This document shows, piece by piece, positions 12,731-24,470 of a stretch of DNA of 64,000 nucleotides (position 1 is its first letter; each line of letters starts with the position of its first letter). The stretch lies in contig CM046303.1 of the NCBI GenBank assembly GCA_025267735.1, forward strand, positions 19,954,403 to 20,018,402. The letters are read 5' to 3'. A program made the position numbers and the translations under genes. The stretch is from Mactra quadrangularis (Eukaryota; Mollusca; Bivalvia; Venerida; Mactridae). Under the pieces are notes generated by a model. The model ran no database searches and was not told the DNA's origin. It worked only from the letters and a program-made list of their open reading frames with translations.

Positions 12731-13330
12731 AAGAAAGTACCTTTAAACTTAAATAAAAAAAACTCATTGTATATGTAAGAAAACATTAAACTCATTACAA
12801 AGGTATTAGTTGTTAATATAAAACAGAGTTGGAAATCATAACAAAAGTGCATGTCGTTAATAACTGATATAAAATATGAAGAGAAGTTTATTTTGTTTAC
12901 ATTTCAATTAAAATACATAAGAATAAATAAATAAAAAAGAACACCAAAAACTAAAATTACAAATAAAAAGACATATTATTTACACAAAAAACATAAAGTA
13001 AAATAAATGAACAACACAATGAAACAAATAAGAGTCCTAAATAAAGCCGAGTTATAAAAATAAGAAACATAAGAAGCACACTATAAAACAAGATATGAAA
13101 ATATATTTAAAAGATAAATAAACCACATAAATATAAAAACTTACTTCATTCTAAACTCTACCATCAATACACATGTTGTTCAAATGAAAATCATAAAAAT
13201 ATCAAAGTTATTAATACAAGAAGCATAATATATAACACAACATATCTTAAAACTCATAAAGAATAATGAAAAATAATAAATGAAAACCCTTAACCCTTTA
13301 GCCATGTACCCCAAAAGAAAACCCTTAACT
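12731..13330. other. A-rich spacer
   Basis: Low-complexity A-rich sequence. A short near-duplicate (TAACCCTTTAGCCATG and TAACTCCTTAGCCATG) lies at about 13290-13350, at the edge of the GC-richer island. Confidence 0.5.
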
Positions 13331-13332
13331 CC

Positions 13333-13708
13333 TTAGCCATGGACCCGGAGAGAGACCATGATACCAACAAAGTTTGCTTCCCCCTTCAATACCTTAGGTT
13401 GAGATACATGAACCCGCATGCAAGGCCCTTCCAGTGGTGCTGATATCACATGGGCTGAGAACGTGCCAAAGCCTGACTGGAAAAATCCTGGAGGGTTTTT
13501 GGCATACATAATGTTCAAGTACCTTGCAGACTGGGTGACCCAAACAGCGCCAGCGAAGTTCATAGGGGGTTGATAAGGAGAAGGTGGTCCGAGAGGTGAA
13601 AGGGAGCATGCATGAGAGGTGGGTGTTCATGAGTGGGAAGGGTTCAAAATGATGCTTCTCTGAGTTCTCTGAGAATGGTGGTAGCATTTCCATGATTTTA
13701 TACTACCA
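13333..13708 (-). CDS. unidentified ORF in a GC-richer island
   Basis: Product unknown. On the minus strand a frame runs from a stop near 13626 down to the stop at 13333. It includes a 76-codon ATG-initiated ORF from 13563 with segments such as YLNIMYAKNPPGFFQSGFG and FVGIMVSLRVHG. A second frame, starting at 13693 (MEMLPPFSENSEKHHFEPF), overlaps it. A single frameshift near 13620 would join the Pro-rich start to the Pro/Tyr-rich part that precedes MNFAGAVWV. G+C is clearly higher than in the surrounding desert. No clear splice sites flank it, although AAG|GTATTG near 13390 could act as a donor. It could be a frame-broken retrogene or transposon ORF, an exon, or chance. Confidence 0.25.
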
Positions 13709-13719
13709 GAAGTTTGTAA

Positions 13720-14545
13720 TGTTGTACAGTGTGTTATAACAAAGAGTTAAATAAAAAACAACCATCAATAGACAGGGGGGTAGGGGTCAATGGTTTCAGT
13801 TCCTGAATCTCAGGACATTAAATAACAGAATTTGTTGTTTAATGTACTAGGCCCATGAACTGAGACCATTGTCTAGATACAACGTACCTACTCAGTGTTG
13901 AAACACAGAGTTAAATCAGAATGTATTGATGTGAAATGTAGATTATACACTAAAATCATGCTCTATAAGAGCATTCCTCAAACCATGCACTTTTGAGACA
14001 TAATTCAAAGTGTCCCAAAATGAGACCAACATAATTAGTCAAATGCTGAAAAAATCTACTTGGTCAAAAAAGACATCATCAATTTTGATTCCATCCCATT
14101 GTGTCTAAAAACACAGAGAAAAGTTAGATTTGAAAGTAAATGGATGTAAATATACTCTATTATATATCTTAATTTATTAAGTTTAGTTATTTTTCCTTCA
14201 AATGAAAAGTTAAGATCGTGTCTATTTTTTTACTATATTGAACAAGGTTTCAACATCACATTTCACCATTTTATTGTACTAAATTTTATCTGCCTAAAGT
14301 TTTATAGAAATTAGATTCTACGTATTATCAATAAACTTGCATGTTACAGCCGTCTAAACCTCTTTAATGTAATTTTATCAACACTCAAAGTTGGAAGTTT
14401 ATTATAGGCAGAGAATTATGAAATATTAACATATTAAATAATATCATGCAAACATACATGTATTAACTTAGCCAAAGTCACATCTATTATCAATTAAATT
14501 GCTATGTCAGATAGAAAGCAATTTTAGGTCTCAATTATTTCAATG
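13720..14545. other. AT-rich spacer, nothing recognised
   Basis: No ORF, tandem array or inverted-repeat end that I can support. Confidence 0.5.
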
Positions 14546-14963
14546 CTGAATAAACATACAAGCTTATGAGTAGGGGTGTAACAATACGGTAAAACCCGTA
14601 TTGCAATATATTGCAATATTCAAAAACCGTATTGCAATATACTGCAATACGTATCCGTTTTTGCTTAGACATGCAATATATGAATTAATGCATGTGCATG
14701 TGTCTAAATTGGATCAACATTGAACACCTATGAGTATTTTCAAATGATAACTTATCCAAACACTTAAATTTTTTGTGTAAAACGCATTTTGAGTAAGAAA
14801 AATGCACATTTTGAAAAGGACTTTTGTAGAAAATATTTCTCCAATCTGACAAAATGTTTAACATTTTAAAACACGATAAGATTATTTCAAGTTTTTAACT
14901 CATTTCAATATTTGTTCAAATATTTAAATTTCATATTCTGATAAAAACATACAAGCTAATGAG
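14546..14963. repeat. partial tandem duplicate of a hAT-type MITE
   Basis: This segment repeats the first ~375 bp of the element at 14964-15456, plus its left flank, with a period of 393 bp. It begins with the host-like flank (ACATACAAGCTTATGAG), then TAGGGGTGTAAC at 14571, and stops inside the element at CTGATAAAAACA. There it rejoins the same flank. The right terminus is missing from this copy. Confidence 0.88.
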
Positions 14964-15456
14964 TAGGGGTGTAACAATACGGTAAAACCCGTATTGCAAT
15001 ATATTGCAATATTCAAAAACCGTATTGCAATATATTGCAATACGTATCCGTTTTTGCTTAGACATGCAATATATGAATTAATGCATGTGCATGTGTCTAA
15101 ATTGGATCAACATTGAACACCTCTGAGTATTTTCAAATGATAACTTATCCAAACACTTAAATTTTTTGTGTAAAACGCATTTTGAGTAAGAAAAATGCAC
15201 ATTTTGAAAAGGACTTTTGTAGAAAATATTTCTCCAATCTGACAAAATGTTTAACATTTTAAAACACGATAAGATTATTTCAAGTTTTTAACTCATTTCA
15301 ATATTTGTTCAAATATTTAAATTTCATATTCTGATAAAAACAATCAGTACAGCATACAACTGCAAAAACCAGTTCAAGGAAAAACAAACCGGTTCAAAAC
15401 CGTCAGAAATCATATTGCAATATTAACCGATATATCGGTTAACCAGTACACCCCTA
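14964..15456. mobile_element. hAT-type non-autonomous transposon, 493 bp
   Basis: Starts TAGGGGTGTAAC and ends GTACACCCCTA, short terminal inverted repeats typical of hAT elements. It is flanked by an exact 8-bp duplication, CTAATGAG (14956-14963 and 15457-15464), the length hAT transposases produce. Subterminal regions are rich in TATTGCAATA palindromes. There is no transposase ORF, so it is non-autonomous. Confidence 0.9.
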
Positions 15457-15464
15457 CTAATGAG

Positions 15465-16283
15465 CCCCATTGCTCATGAAGCAATCATGGAAGATCAGTT
15501 GCACTGGTACAAAAACTAATGAAAGACATTTCAACTATAGGCAGTCAGATATAGCATTTGTTTGAAACCCTTCTCAAATCCATAATTTAATAAATTAAGT
15601 TGCTACCTACATTACATAGAAATGTATAAATCTATTGATCATATTCTTACACCAAAGTCTCAAGCAATGATCCTGACAAATTCCAAATATAAGTATCAAA
15701 GCGCCCATAGCGCTGTCAGACCTGGGGTTTTGGTAGAGTAAATGTCTGTATACAACTCATGGAAGCAATACAAGAGACCTTTACCTTACATAAACTAGAT
15801 AAGATATACACATGTTTCTTTTCATATGCTTGTTAACGTGTAATGCAGACTATATTAATTGCTGTGGTAATTATCCCTTTATTTGCACGCGCACAACCGA
15901 ATGTAATCGTCCACGACAAATTTTGATGTGGATTTGCCACAGTCCACTACTAAACATGGGGAAACTCCATGTAATAAAACTGAAGAATACTGAGCAATGT
16001 TTGAATATAATTTCTAACTGTAAAATTATACCATCTAAACTTAATGAATTCTATAAGTTCAGCAAAATAATGCGGCCAAATTTTACATAATTACATCAAC
16101 TTTAATTTATGGATCAATACAGATCAGCTGAAAGATGGAAATAAATATAATAACTAATTTATAGCAGTATTTGAGTATCTGGCTGCAAAATTATTCACTA
16201 TTGTGTACTTGATAGCCCTTAACTTAATAGTTTTCAGCAAAAACAATATGGTCAAATCTTATCAGGTCAATTAAGTTTTAATA
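15465..16283. other. AT-rich spacer, nothing recognised
   Basis: A 92-codon plus-strand ORF (15812-16090) has no recognisable motif, and I treat it as chance. Confidence 0.45.
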
Positions 16284-16291
16284 AGTAGAAT

Positions 16292-16753
16292 TAGGGCTGC
16301 TGCGACTATTTGAGTACTCGGATATTCACGATCCCGACTAGAAAACCGAGTACGAATATTCGGCACTTCTGAAATTGTCGGATCGCGATCTATTGTTACA
16401 AAAAAATGAAAAAAATCAGCTAAATTATCCTCGTAAATGAGCTGCGCTACGTATAAAACATTATTTAACCTGATTTGTGCACCGCGCATTTTCAGCACAT
16501 ATGAAAACCTCCTTGAACCTCTAACATGACGCTGTCGATGGTTATGCTGAAAATGCAATAAAAGCTTCTGTTATTCTTCACTTTTTTTGTTATATTTATA
16601 TGTATACTCATACATATATGAGTTGTATTTATGAATTCCTGTATGTTTTTTTCATTAACCAGTGATTCGTGGTTTGTGGTTCTTTTTGTGAATCGTTCTA
16701 CATGAATCGTGGTTTGGATCATATCGCCACATGCTCAATGATCCGCAGTCCTA
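16292..16753. mobile_element. hAT-type MITE, 462 bp
   Basis: Ends TAGGGCTGCTGCG and GATCCGCAGTCCTA form imperfect terminal inverted repeats. An exact 8-bp duplication, AGTAGAAT, lies at 16284-16291 and 16754-16761. Apparent minus-strand ORFs inside are shadows with no transposase motif. It is unrelated in sequence to the hAT element at 14964 apart from the terminal style. Confidence 0.87.
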
Positions 16754-16761
16754 AGTAGAAT

Positions 16762-17770
16762 CAACTGAGAGATGGAAGCAACACAATCTAGCATTTAGTC
16801 TATATATTGAAATGTTTAGTTTAGTCAATCAAGCTCTCATAATTCATTGTTCAAGCTTGTAACAGAAAATGAATGATGTAGACAAATAAAGTAAAGTAAC
16901 CAGGTTCAGATAATTAAGTTCTTTGGGATAGCTGAATAGTTGATATCCATATTTTCTAGATTTCTCCAAAGAGTTTATTGAGACATTAAAGGTATTGCCT
17001 CTTAATAGAGTAATAATCATATCAATATAAAATCACCAAATTATAGGAGTAAGGCTAGTTGCTACAAACTAGCATCAACCAAAATAATAAATATATAACC
17101 TCAGTTTATGTTACTGCCAATCATTTCAAAACCAGTGCAATCAGGAAAAATACTACATAATTATCTTGAATTTATTAAATGTTCAAACTACCAAAACTAT
17201 GATGAGGTATATCTCACAACTATAATGCAACCATTTAAAATTTACATTACAAGTCATTCATAGATGGCACAAGATAATTTTTTACTGATTTTTCAACAAA
17301 TATAACTCAGTAAAGAGAGTAACTCACATTTCTTAGAGATGAAAAATACGCTGACTTAACAATGAAGAAATGAGAGATTCCATACACAGCTGACCAAAAC
17401 TGTATAGAAAACATTGAACATATTTAAGTCAGTCTATCGCCTAACTTAGCATTGCAATATTTAACAAGTCTGATTAAGATGCACAAAAACAGCAAAAACT
17501 CCTAATTGATTTCTATTCTATTTATAATATATTACAGTATAATTGAAAATAAGGGTAGGTAAAAGTCAACATTATCAAACCCATGTACAAATGTACAAAA
17601 AATAAAAACAACAAAAATCTTAATTCAAATCTACTCAAATAACAATGTCTATAGTATAGTATCATCATTTAATCAAAACAATAAACCATGGAAACAAGTC
17701 ACATTTATCAAAGCCATACACATGTTCATTTTTACATAAACCTCTATCTACAATACAAAACTTAGTAAAC
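16762..17770. other. AT-rich spacer, nothing recognised
   Basis: No gene, array or element end seen. Confidence 0.5.
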
Positions 17771-17773
17771 ATT

Positions 17774-17985
17774 GTGCTTATGGTGAAGTTTAGCCACATG
17801 GGAATGCTTGTTATCATATACTGGACTGTGGCATGTGGTTCACCTAACCAGCTCTCTAAGAATTACCCTTCAAACCAAATCAAACATGTGACTATGGTTA
17901 AGTTGAGTTACATGGGAATACTTGTTATCATAGATATGACCATGGGGTGTGGTTCACCTAACCAACTCACATAGATTAACCTTCA
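17774..17985. repeat. two-copy ~113-bp tandem repeat
   Basis: GTGCTTATGGTGAAGTTTAG at 17774 and GTGACTATGGTTAAGTTGAG at 17887 start two diverged copies that share CACATGGGAAT, CTTGTTATCATA and GTGGTTCACCTAACCA. The 66-codon ORF across them shows the same repeat at protein level and is probably not a gene. Confidence 0.8.
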
Positions 17986-18239
17986 ACAAGAGACCGACAA
18001 CGTCACCTAATGATTATCTTATACAAATTTCATAGAAGGGTATGACCTGCAGTGACACATGAAAACTTACAATTACTAAGAAACTTTTTAAATGATATAT
18101 CTATCAATACATACACTTTAATGTATAAAACAACATAATTAAGTATTTGTTACAATGATAATACATTGTTAACATTTCAGTCAACTCTGATATTCGAATA
18201 TAATGTACAAAAGTACATATTTCTAGCAAGTATACTGAA

Positions 18240-18790
18240 ATAATGAATAGGATTTCATTTGAATTTAACAATGAACATTATAAATGTAACTAACATCTAA
18301 ACAATACTCGATACAATGACGTGTTCCGATCTAGCTATCCCCCCAGAATTTACTAGGTCCTTCACTAGATTACTCGGATAACAATACTTGATACAATGAC
18401 GTCTTCCGATCTAGCTATCCCCCCAGAATTACCTGGGTCCTTCACTAGATTACTCGGATAACAATACTTGATACAATGACGTCTTCCGATCTAGCTATCC
18501 CCCCAGAATTACCTGGGTCCTTTACTAGATTGCTCAGATTGTAGATCTTTTACCAGTTTATCTGGTATATTATATTGTTGTTTCAATTGTATATTATCAA
18601 AGATCCATCTTTCATTTGAATTTATAAATGAACATTATAACATCTAAACATACTCAATACAATGACATCTTCCGATCTAGCTATCCCCCCAGAGTTACCC
18701 GGGTCCTTCACTAGATTGCTCGGAATGTAGATCTTTCACCAGGTTATCTGGTATATTATTCTTATATATTAGTTTCAATTGTATATTATC
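18240..18790. repeat. 80-bp tandem repeat with higher-order duplication
   Basis: Three units start at 18301, 18381 and 18461 (ACAATACTTGATACAATGAC, then a CCGATCTAGCTATCCCCCC block). A fourth, at about 18650, lies in a second block together with its flanking sequence (TGAACATTATAA...ACATCTAAAC upstream, GTAGATCTTT(T/C)ACCAG downstream). A larger segment of ~350 bp was therefore duplicated as well. Confidence 0.88.
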
Positions 18791-18799
18791 AATGATCAA

Positions 18800-20066
18800 T
18801 CTTTTTTTCTTATTATACTTGCTTGGATCATTTGTATTTTTTCTATATATTATTTTTATTTATCTATACATTTTTCTATTTCATATGATCTATTTTTGAG
18901 CATTATTTTCAAGCATGATTAGCGCTATTCACATGTATAATGTAAAAACATAGTATCTTTAAAAAACTATCTAGTTTCGTTTCTAATTTCCAATATATCA
19001 TAAACCAAAGAATGAAAAACTTAAGCTGACAATAATACAAAAATTACGTTGTTTAATACATTCAAATGTATATATGACCATCATTTATCTTGTTTCTGTA
19101 ACTTCTAAACTTCTATCATATGGTATATAAAGTATAAATTTTTAGTCAGATAAACAATAATCTTCTGACAGCCCTTAAAATTTCAAGTGCCATCAAAGTA
19201 TTGGGCGGGGGAAGTGCACATTTAGCGCACTCAGAATAAAGAATATTTATACCACTTTAAAGCTTACAAGTGTACTCAGGGAAGTGACCAAAAGAAATTA
19301 TAAAAACCTTCGCCATTTATTTACACACAGTCAACTATTTTTGTATTGAAAATACAGGTGACACAATTTTGGAACTGGAGTGATGGCATTGATTGCATGA
19401 CTTCTTAGTTACATGTTAATTGATAAATTAATTACAAAAATTACAACAAAAGTATGGGTCATACTAAAGAGTGCTTACTGTATCGAAAGAATATGACTGT
19501 ACTCTTTTATAAAAAAATCAGTAGTAATTTATTAATCTGTTTTTACAGTAAATCATGATTTTCATGGGTTTAGTCCCAGAGCCTCACTTTGTTATTACTA
19601 ACAAGTTATTCAATGTTTTCTTTACAAGACTGGTCAGTCAGTACATAATCTGTTCTCTATTTTCTTCAGGTGATACAGAGTATTCAATTATTAATAAGTA
19701 TTCAAATATAATAAAATATTAATAAAAATCAAGTAAATTGTAAAGACAAAAAGAAAATAAGTTAAAAGTTTGATACAAAAACTTTCCTACATAAGCAGTT
19801 AAAATAATTTAGCCAGCGCTTTGATTTTTAAAATTTACAAAAAAATACAGTATCATACCATGACTTTGTAAGTAAACGACAAAACAGAGTCCCGCTCTTA
19901 CATACAACAATATGTTGCACCGTAATTTGTGAACTCCAAGCCATTGTTGACCAGAAATATACTTTCTTGGGAAGCATAAGACCTACTGTACACTATTTGA
20001 ATCTATGAAGTGCTCTTGTAAGTTATATAAGTTGCACCCTATACCAGTGCTTGAACCTACATGGAC
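18800..20066. other. AT-rich spacer, nothing recognised
   Basis: No ORF, repeat array or paired splice sites that I can support. Confidence 0.5.
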
Positions 20067-20142
20067 AGGCCGCTAGCTCAATGATACTCTAATTCATACA
20101 TTATATATAAATTAGAGTTTCATGGAGCTAGAGACCTGGGCC
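20067..20142. repeat. foldback element (imperfect hairpin)
   Basis: AGGCCGCTAGCTC plus ATACTCTAATTCATA is mirrored by ATTAGAGTTTCATGGAGCTA and ends in CTGGGCC. The arms and core (GATACTCTAATTCATA) match the hairpin at 28509-28595, so the two form a small family. Confidence 0.7.
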
Positions 20143-21024
20143 GACATATTGCACTAACATCTACAATTTCCAAGTGTACAGAACAATGGAAGAAGTCAAT
20201 TACCAACATTGTCATAGTAATCACCATAGTAAATGAACTTTTACAGAAGCGTTCTGAATAAGACTCACATTCATAATGTAAAACTGCCTGACTATTACAG
20301 TGAGTACAGCTTGACCTGCATGTTTTGCACATATCAAAATTGATATAGTACTTTAAAATTATTTCTAACAGTCAAAACTGTAGTTTCTTACTGGGAGCAT
20401 AATCAACAGAAAATAACAATATTCTTTTTACCTGATACAAGGGAGATAACCTGAATTCAATTAACCATGCTTACTATAAATAACTATAAAGACAGGAGTA
20501 AATTTATTCATCTTATGAAATATTTCACTAAAATGAACATTAAAGCCTGATGCATAATGTTAACAATCAACAGTATACAAACTGTAAGGTTTATATTATA
20601 TTATATTATATTATATAATTGAACAAAAACATTCTTACTAAATCTTATCAATATTTCACAAGGGCTTTGATTTTCAAATCTAACAGAGGAAACACATTCA
20701 ACTTTAAAAGTATGCATAAAATTATGGGGATTTCAGTTCCTGCACTATATTTTCCTGGACCTCTTTCTATAGAAAACGTATAAAAGGATATATATTTGAC
20801 CGAAGATACAGTAATTTACTTAGTAAGCTACATCAACCTATTCTATTACAAGCTAGAATCTTCCATCACAATGCTTCCCCACATGCTCCAGATTATTTCA
20901 GTTAAATATGGTATTGTTTAGAAAGAATTTTAGAAATTCAATATGCAATATGAACTTTAACAAATATGAAATCTGACCAAGTTGTCTCATGCATAAAATG
21001 TCAACTATGAACTATCACATGAAC
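20143..21024. other. AT-rich spacer
   Basis: Holds only a short (TTATA)n run near 20590-20620. Confidence 0.5.
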
Positions 21025-21894
21025 TATTGACTAGATCTCAAACTCTGTCCCAAGTTGGAGTATTTTCAATAGACTTAATAACTAACAAGAATTCATTGAT
21101 CAAGTGGTCTAAGATGCTGAATCACGATCTTTTGATCCTTCTCTGCTGTGAGTTCGATGCTTCTAATATACCAGCCATGAAACATGAAACTAAATGATAT
21201 AAAGAAAAAAAATATAAAGGAAAAATATGTGGAATCTTAAATTTTGACTTCTACCAAATAATACAAAATGAAATATCCGAACTAAATGCTGCTATTTGGC
21301 AAAAAAACTTTGCACTTCCCAAAAGATATACAGGTAGCTATCAGAAAGTAAGAGGCAATACCATAGACAATCCAATGTCTATGGACAATCAATGCCCACG
21401 TTACCACTCCAACATATCGAATGGGGTATTTTGACCTTAGATTTGATTCCACAAAATACAAAAAAAATACAATGCAAAAAAACTAATGTAAATGCTATTT
21501 ATATAACTACACACGAAAAAAACTGTGCACATCTCAAAAGATATACAGGTAGCTATCAGAAAGAAAGAGGCAAAACCATAGACAATCCAATGTCTATGGG
21601 CAATCAATGCCCACGTTACCACTCCAACATATCAAATGAGGTAAACTGACCTTGTTAAATATGCAAAAAAAGGAGGCTGATAAAATTTATTTTGGAAAAA
21701 AAACTGTAACCTAAACAAACAATCCTATCATATAACAACTTAATGATTCGGTCTTTATCAAACACACAGCAGAGAAGGATCTAAAGATCAAGATCCAGCA
21801 TCTTAGACCACTTGACCAATGAAAACTTGAAAGTAACTGAGTGAATTGAAAATACTCAAACCCTGCACAAAGTTTGAGACCTGGTCAAGTCAGA
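21025..21894. mobile_element. long-TIR non-autonomous DNA transposon, copy 1
   Basis: The left end (CTAGATCTCAAACTCTGTCC, then GGAGTATTTTCAAT, AAGTGGTCTAAGATGCTG, CCTTCTCTGCTGTGAG) is the inverted complement of the right end (CTCAGTTACTTTC side, CAGCATCTTAGACCACTTG, AATACTC, AAAGTTTGAGACC). The arms are over 100 bp long. The interior has a conserved block (AGGTAGCTATCAGAAAG, CCATAGACAATCCAATG, CAATGCCCACGTTACCACTC) that is tandemly duplicated in this copy only, at about 21298 and 21510. No transposase is encoded. Confidence 0.85.
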
Positions 21895-22744
21895 CCATGA
21901 AACCAACAACATGCATTCGGTACCACACAAGTTACTCTCCAATACATCGGTTCGAAAGATTCACTCATTCACTTTCTACCTCTGCTAAAATACTATGTTC
22001 AAGCTGATATTTCTATTTTTAGACAGAGTCACATAAACATTTAAATCGCATGACTGTCACGTGGATTTTAAAAATAGATGCAAAATATTCTCACGCTTGT
22101 AATTTCAAAATGTCGAAATGCAAAGATGTTTGACAGTTTTGCATTAGTTAGATAATGAAAAATTAACAAAATGAAAGTAAACATTGATCTTTTTAAATGT
22201 GTATTTCTGATCTTTTAACTGTAAACATAGAGCAATTTATTGAACTTAAATACAAAGTGTAGCCACACTATATATGATGTCATACGAGGTTGCATTTGTC
22301 ACTAGTATGATCATACCATATAAGGTGTTGTTTACTCGTTTAACCAATGAAAATGCGTTTTTCAGCTAAATTGAAATTTCATTGGACGTTCAAAGGTTCA
22401 TAGTAAAGGTCAATATCATAAATCGACACGTTTTAAGGCAGCGGGTGAATGTAATGTATTCACTGAGCTGCGAAGGGAGGGTACACACAGGTGAACTTAG
22501 ATTAAGTTCATCATTTTGAGAATTTCCCTATGAAGCCAATGAAATTTGCTATGCCGTTAGACTATGCATCCAAAATGTTACCAGCAAGCTGTATAAGCTG
22601 TTTATTTGTTTGTTAAAACATTTATGGGTTTTTTTTTCAATTAAGTTTAATTCTGTACATTTTGTCAGGATCATTGATTGAGACTTCAACATACATGTAT
22701 AATATGAACTAAATTTATACACACAAGCAAAAAAGACAGTTGAA
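21895..22744. other. AT-rich spacer, nothing recognised
   Basis: No feature seen that I can support. Confidence 0.5.
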
Positions 22745-23060
22745 CCCCACCCATCTCTCTTTCGTACCCAGTAGGAGTGTTTCTTAGATACCTAGCACCC
22801 CACTCATCTCCCCTTGTTGGAACCCAATTAAAGAGTTTCTTAGATACCTAGCACCCCACTCATCTCTTGTTAGAACCCAATTGAAGTGTTTCTTAGATAC
22901 TGTACCAATCACCCAACCCATCACTCCTCATTCGAATCCAATTGAAGAGTTTTTTAAATACTTGGCAACCCATCTGCCTCTCTTATTCCAAACCCAATTG
23001 AAGAGTTTCTTAGATACCTAGCACCCAATGCAACTTTCATTTTCCAAACCCAATACACAA
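22745..23060. repeat. ~62-bp tandem repeat, ~5 copies
   Basis: Copies of a unit containing GAACCCAATTGAAGAGTTTC, TTAGATACCTAGCACCC and ACTCATCTC. They are C-rich and diverged from one another. Confidence 0.85.
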
Positions 23061-23084
23061 ACTATTCTTTACATCACATGTGAT

Positions 23085-23515
23085 GAAATGAACTCAAAGT
23101 ATTGCAATATAGAAACACTTCCTTGAACATTGAAACCTAACAAATCCATTCTAATGATTATTCCTTACACATTAGATTCAAGTATGAACCAAGCAGGGCA
23201 AAAAATACCTGCGAAGTGTTTATTCTATCCAGTATAACTGGCAAATACTACTGCTTAGGGTATTAACAAGATTTTACTCCCATTCATATGCTTATATATA
23301 AATTTGTTACTGAAACTGAAACAAAGACGTGTGAGTTGATTGACAGAACTACATGTACTTTTATCGCCAAAAAAATAAACTGCATAGTAAATCAGAGACA
23401 CGTGTATCACTCCTCAGGTTAAACTGGTCAGGCATTTGAATTGTCAATAGATTTCGAGTTGTTGTAGAAACTTAAGCAAAATCGCCGAAAGTCTTAAAAC
23501 TGTCAACAGTAAATT
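23085..23515 (-). repeat. dispersed repeat, minus-strand copy
   Basis: Read on the minus strand, this matches intron 3 of INTS1 at about 43050-43450. Shared segments include ATGGATTTGTTAGGTTTCAA, TAGAATAAACACTT, GATACACGTGTCTCTGATTT and GACCAGTTTAACCTG. The two copies are clearly diverged. No terminal structure was identified. Confidence 0.8.
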
Positions 23516-23679
23516 ATAGCATGTCCATACTAACATCATAGGCTGATTCCTTTTTATAACATTTTATTAATTAAAAAATGCTGTAAGTCGTGAAAAAAAA
23601 TTATTATGCTTTATCAATTATCTTACATTTATTAGAGTTTTATAATAATTGCTATTTTGAAATTCCTTTAGTATTATTA

Positions 23680-24256
23680 CACTCAGTTATTAACAAGATT
23701 TCATTGAACAAGAGGTTGAAACTGCTGAATCATGATCTTATGGTTCTTTTCTGCAGTGAGTCTAATGCTTCTAACATACCAGCCAGGAAACATAAAACTA
23801 AAAAATATCAGGGAAAAAAATAAAAAGGAAAAATATGTTGAATCTAAATGTTTGACTTCTACCTAATTATACAAAATGAAATACCCTAATAAAATGCTTG
23901 CAGCAAAAAAAAACAACTTTGCACTTCTCAAATGATATGCAGGTAGCTATCAGAAAGTAAGAGGCAAAACCATAGACAATCCAATGTCTATGGGCAATCA
24001 ATGCCCACGTTACCACTCCAACATATCAAATGAGGTAAACTGACCCTGTTTAGTATGCAAAAAAAGGAGGCTGATACAATATATTTTGGAAAATCAAGCA
24101 TTTCAAAATGAAACCTAAAGGAAAACTATATCTAATCTTTATTAAAAAATCTATACCTAAGCTATATCAAACTCACAGCAGAGAAGGATCAAAAGATCAT
24201 GATCCAGCATCTTAGACCACTTGACCAATGAAACCTTGAAAGTAACTGAGTGTCAT
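23680..24256. mobile_element. long-TIR DNA transposon, copy 2
   Basis: Same family as 21025-21894. It has inverted ends (CACTCAGTTATTAACAAG with CTTGAAAGTAACTGAGTG; AACTGCTGAATCATGATC with GATCATGATCCAGCATC) and the conserved interior block once. The left arm is more diverged than the right. Confidence 0.83.
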
Positions 24257-24259
24257 GAA

Positions 24260-24470
24260 AATACTCAAATTTTAACTTAAACCAAAAGACAAATTGAATT
24301 CAATTCAAATCATTTTGATTTGATACAATTCAATTTAATTTTTGTTTTATTTTATCTAATTTAATTTACATTGAAACGCAATTCAAATTCAATTCAATGC
24401 TATCAAATTCATATTTCCTACATTTTCAATTTTCAATAATTAATGAACGTTTACCCTATATCATTAATTT
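24260..24470. repeat. AATTCAAT-type low-complexity run
   Basis: Repeated AATTCAATT and AATTTAATTT words without a fixed period. It abuts the right end of the preceding transposon. Confidence 0.7.

Noticed and set aside
1..13330. CRISPR-like array
   Set aside because: The repeats are contiguous tandem units without unique spacers, in a eukaryotic context.
16271..16722. Minus-strand ORFs of 76-95 codons
   Set aside because: They lie wholly inside a hAT-type MITE with target duplications and lack transposase motifs.
18301..18700. TCTTCCGATCT resembling a sequencing-adapter end
   Set aside because: Only about 11 bases match. The motif sits inside a diverged genomic tandem repeat four times, with consistent flanks. 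Adapter carry-over would match further and be terminal.
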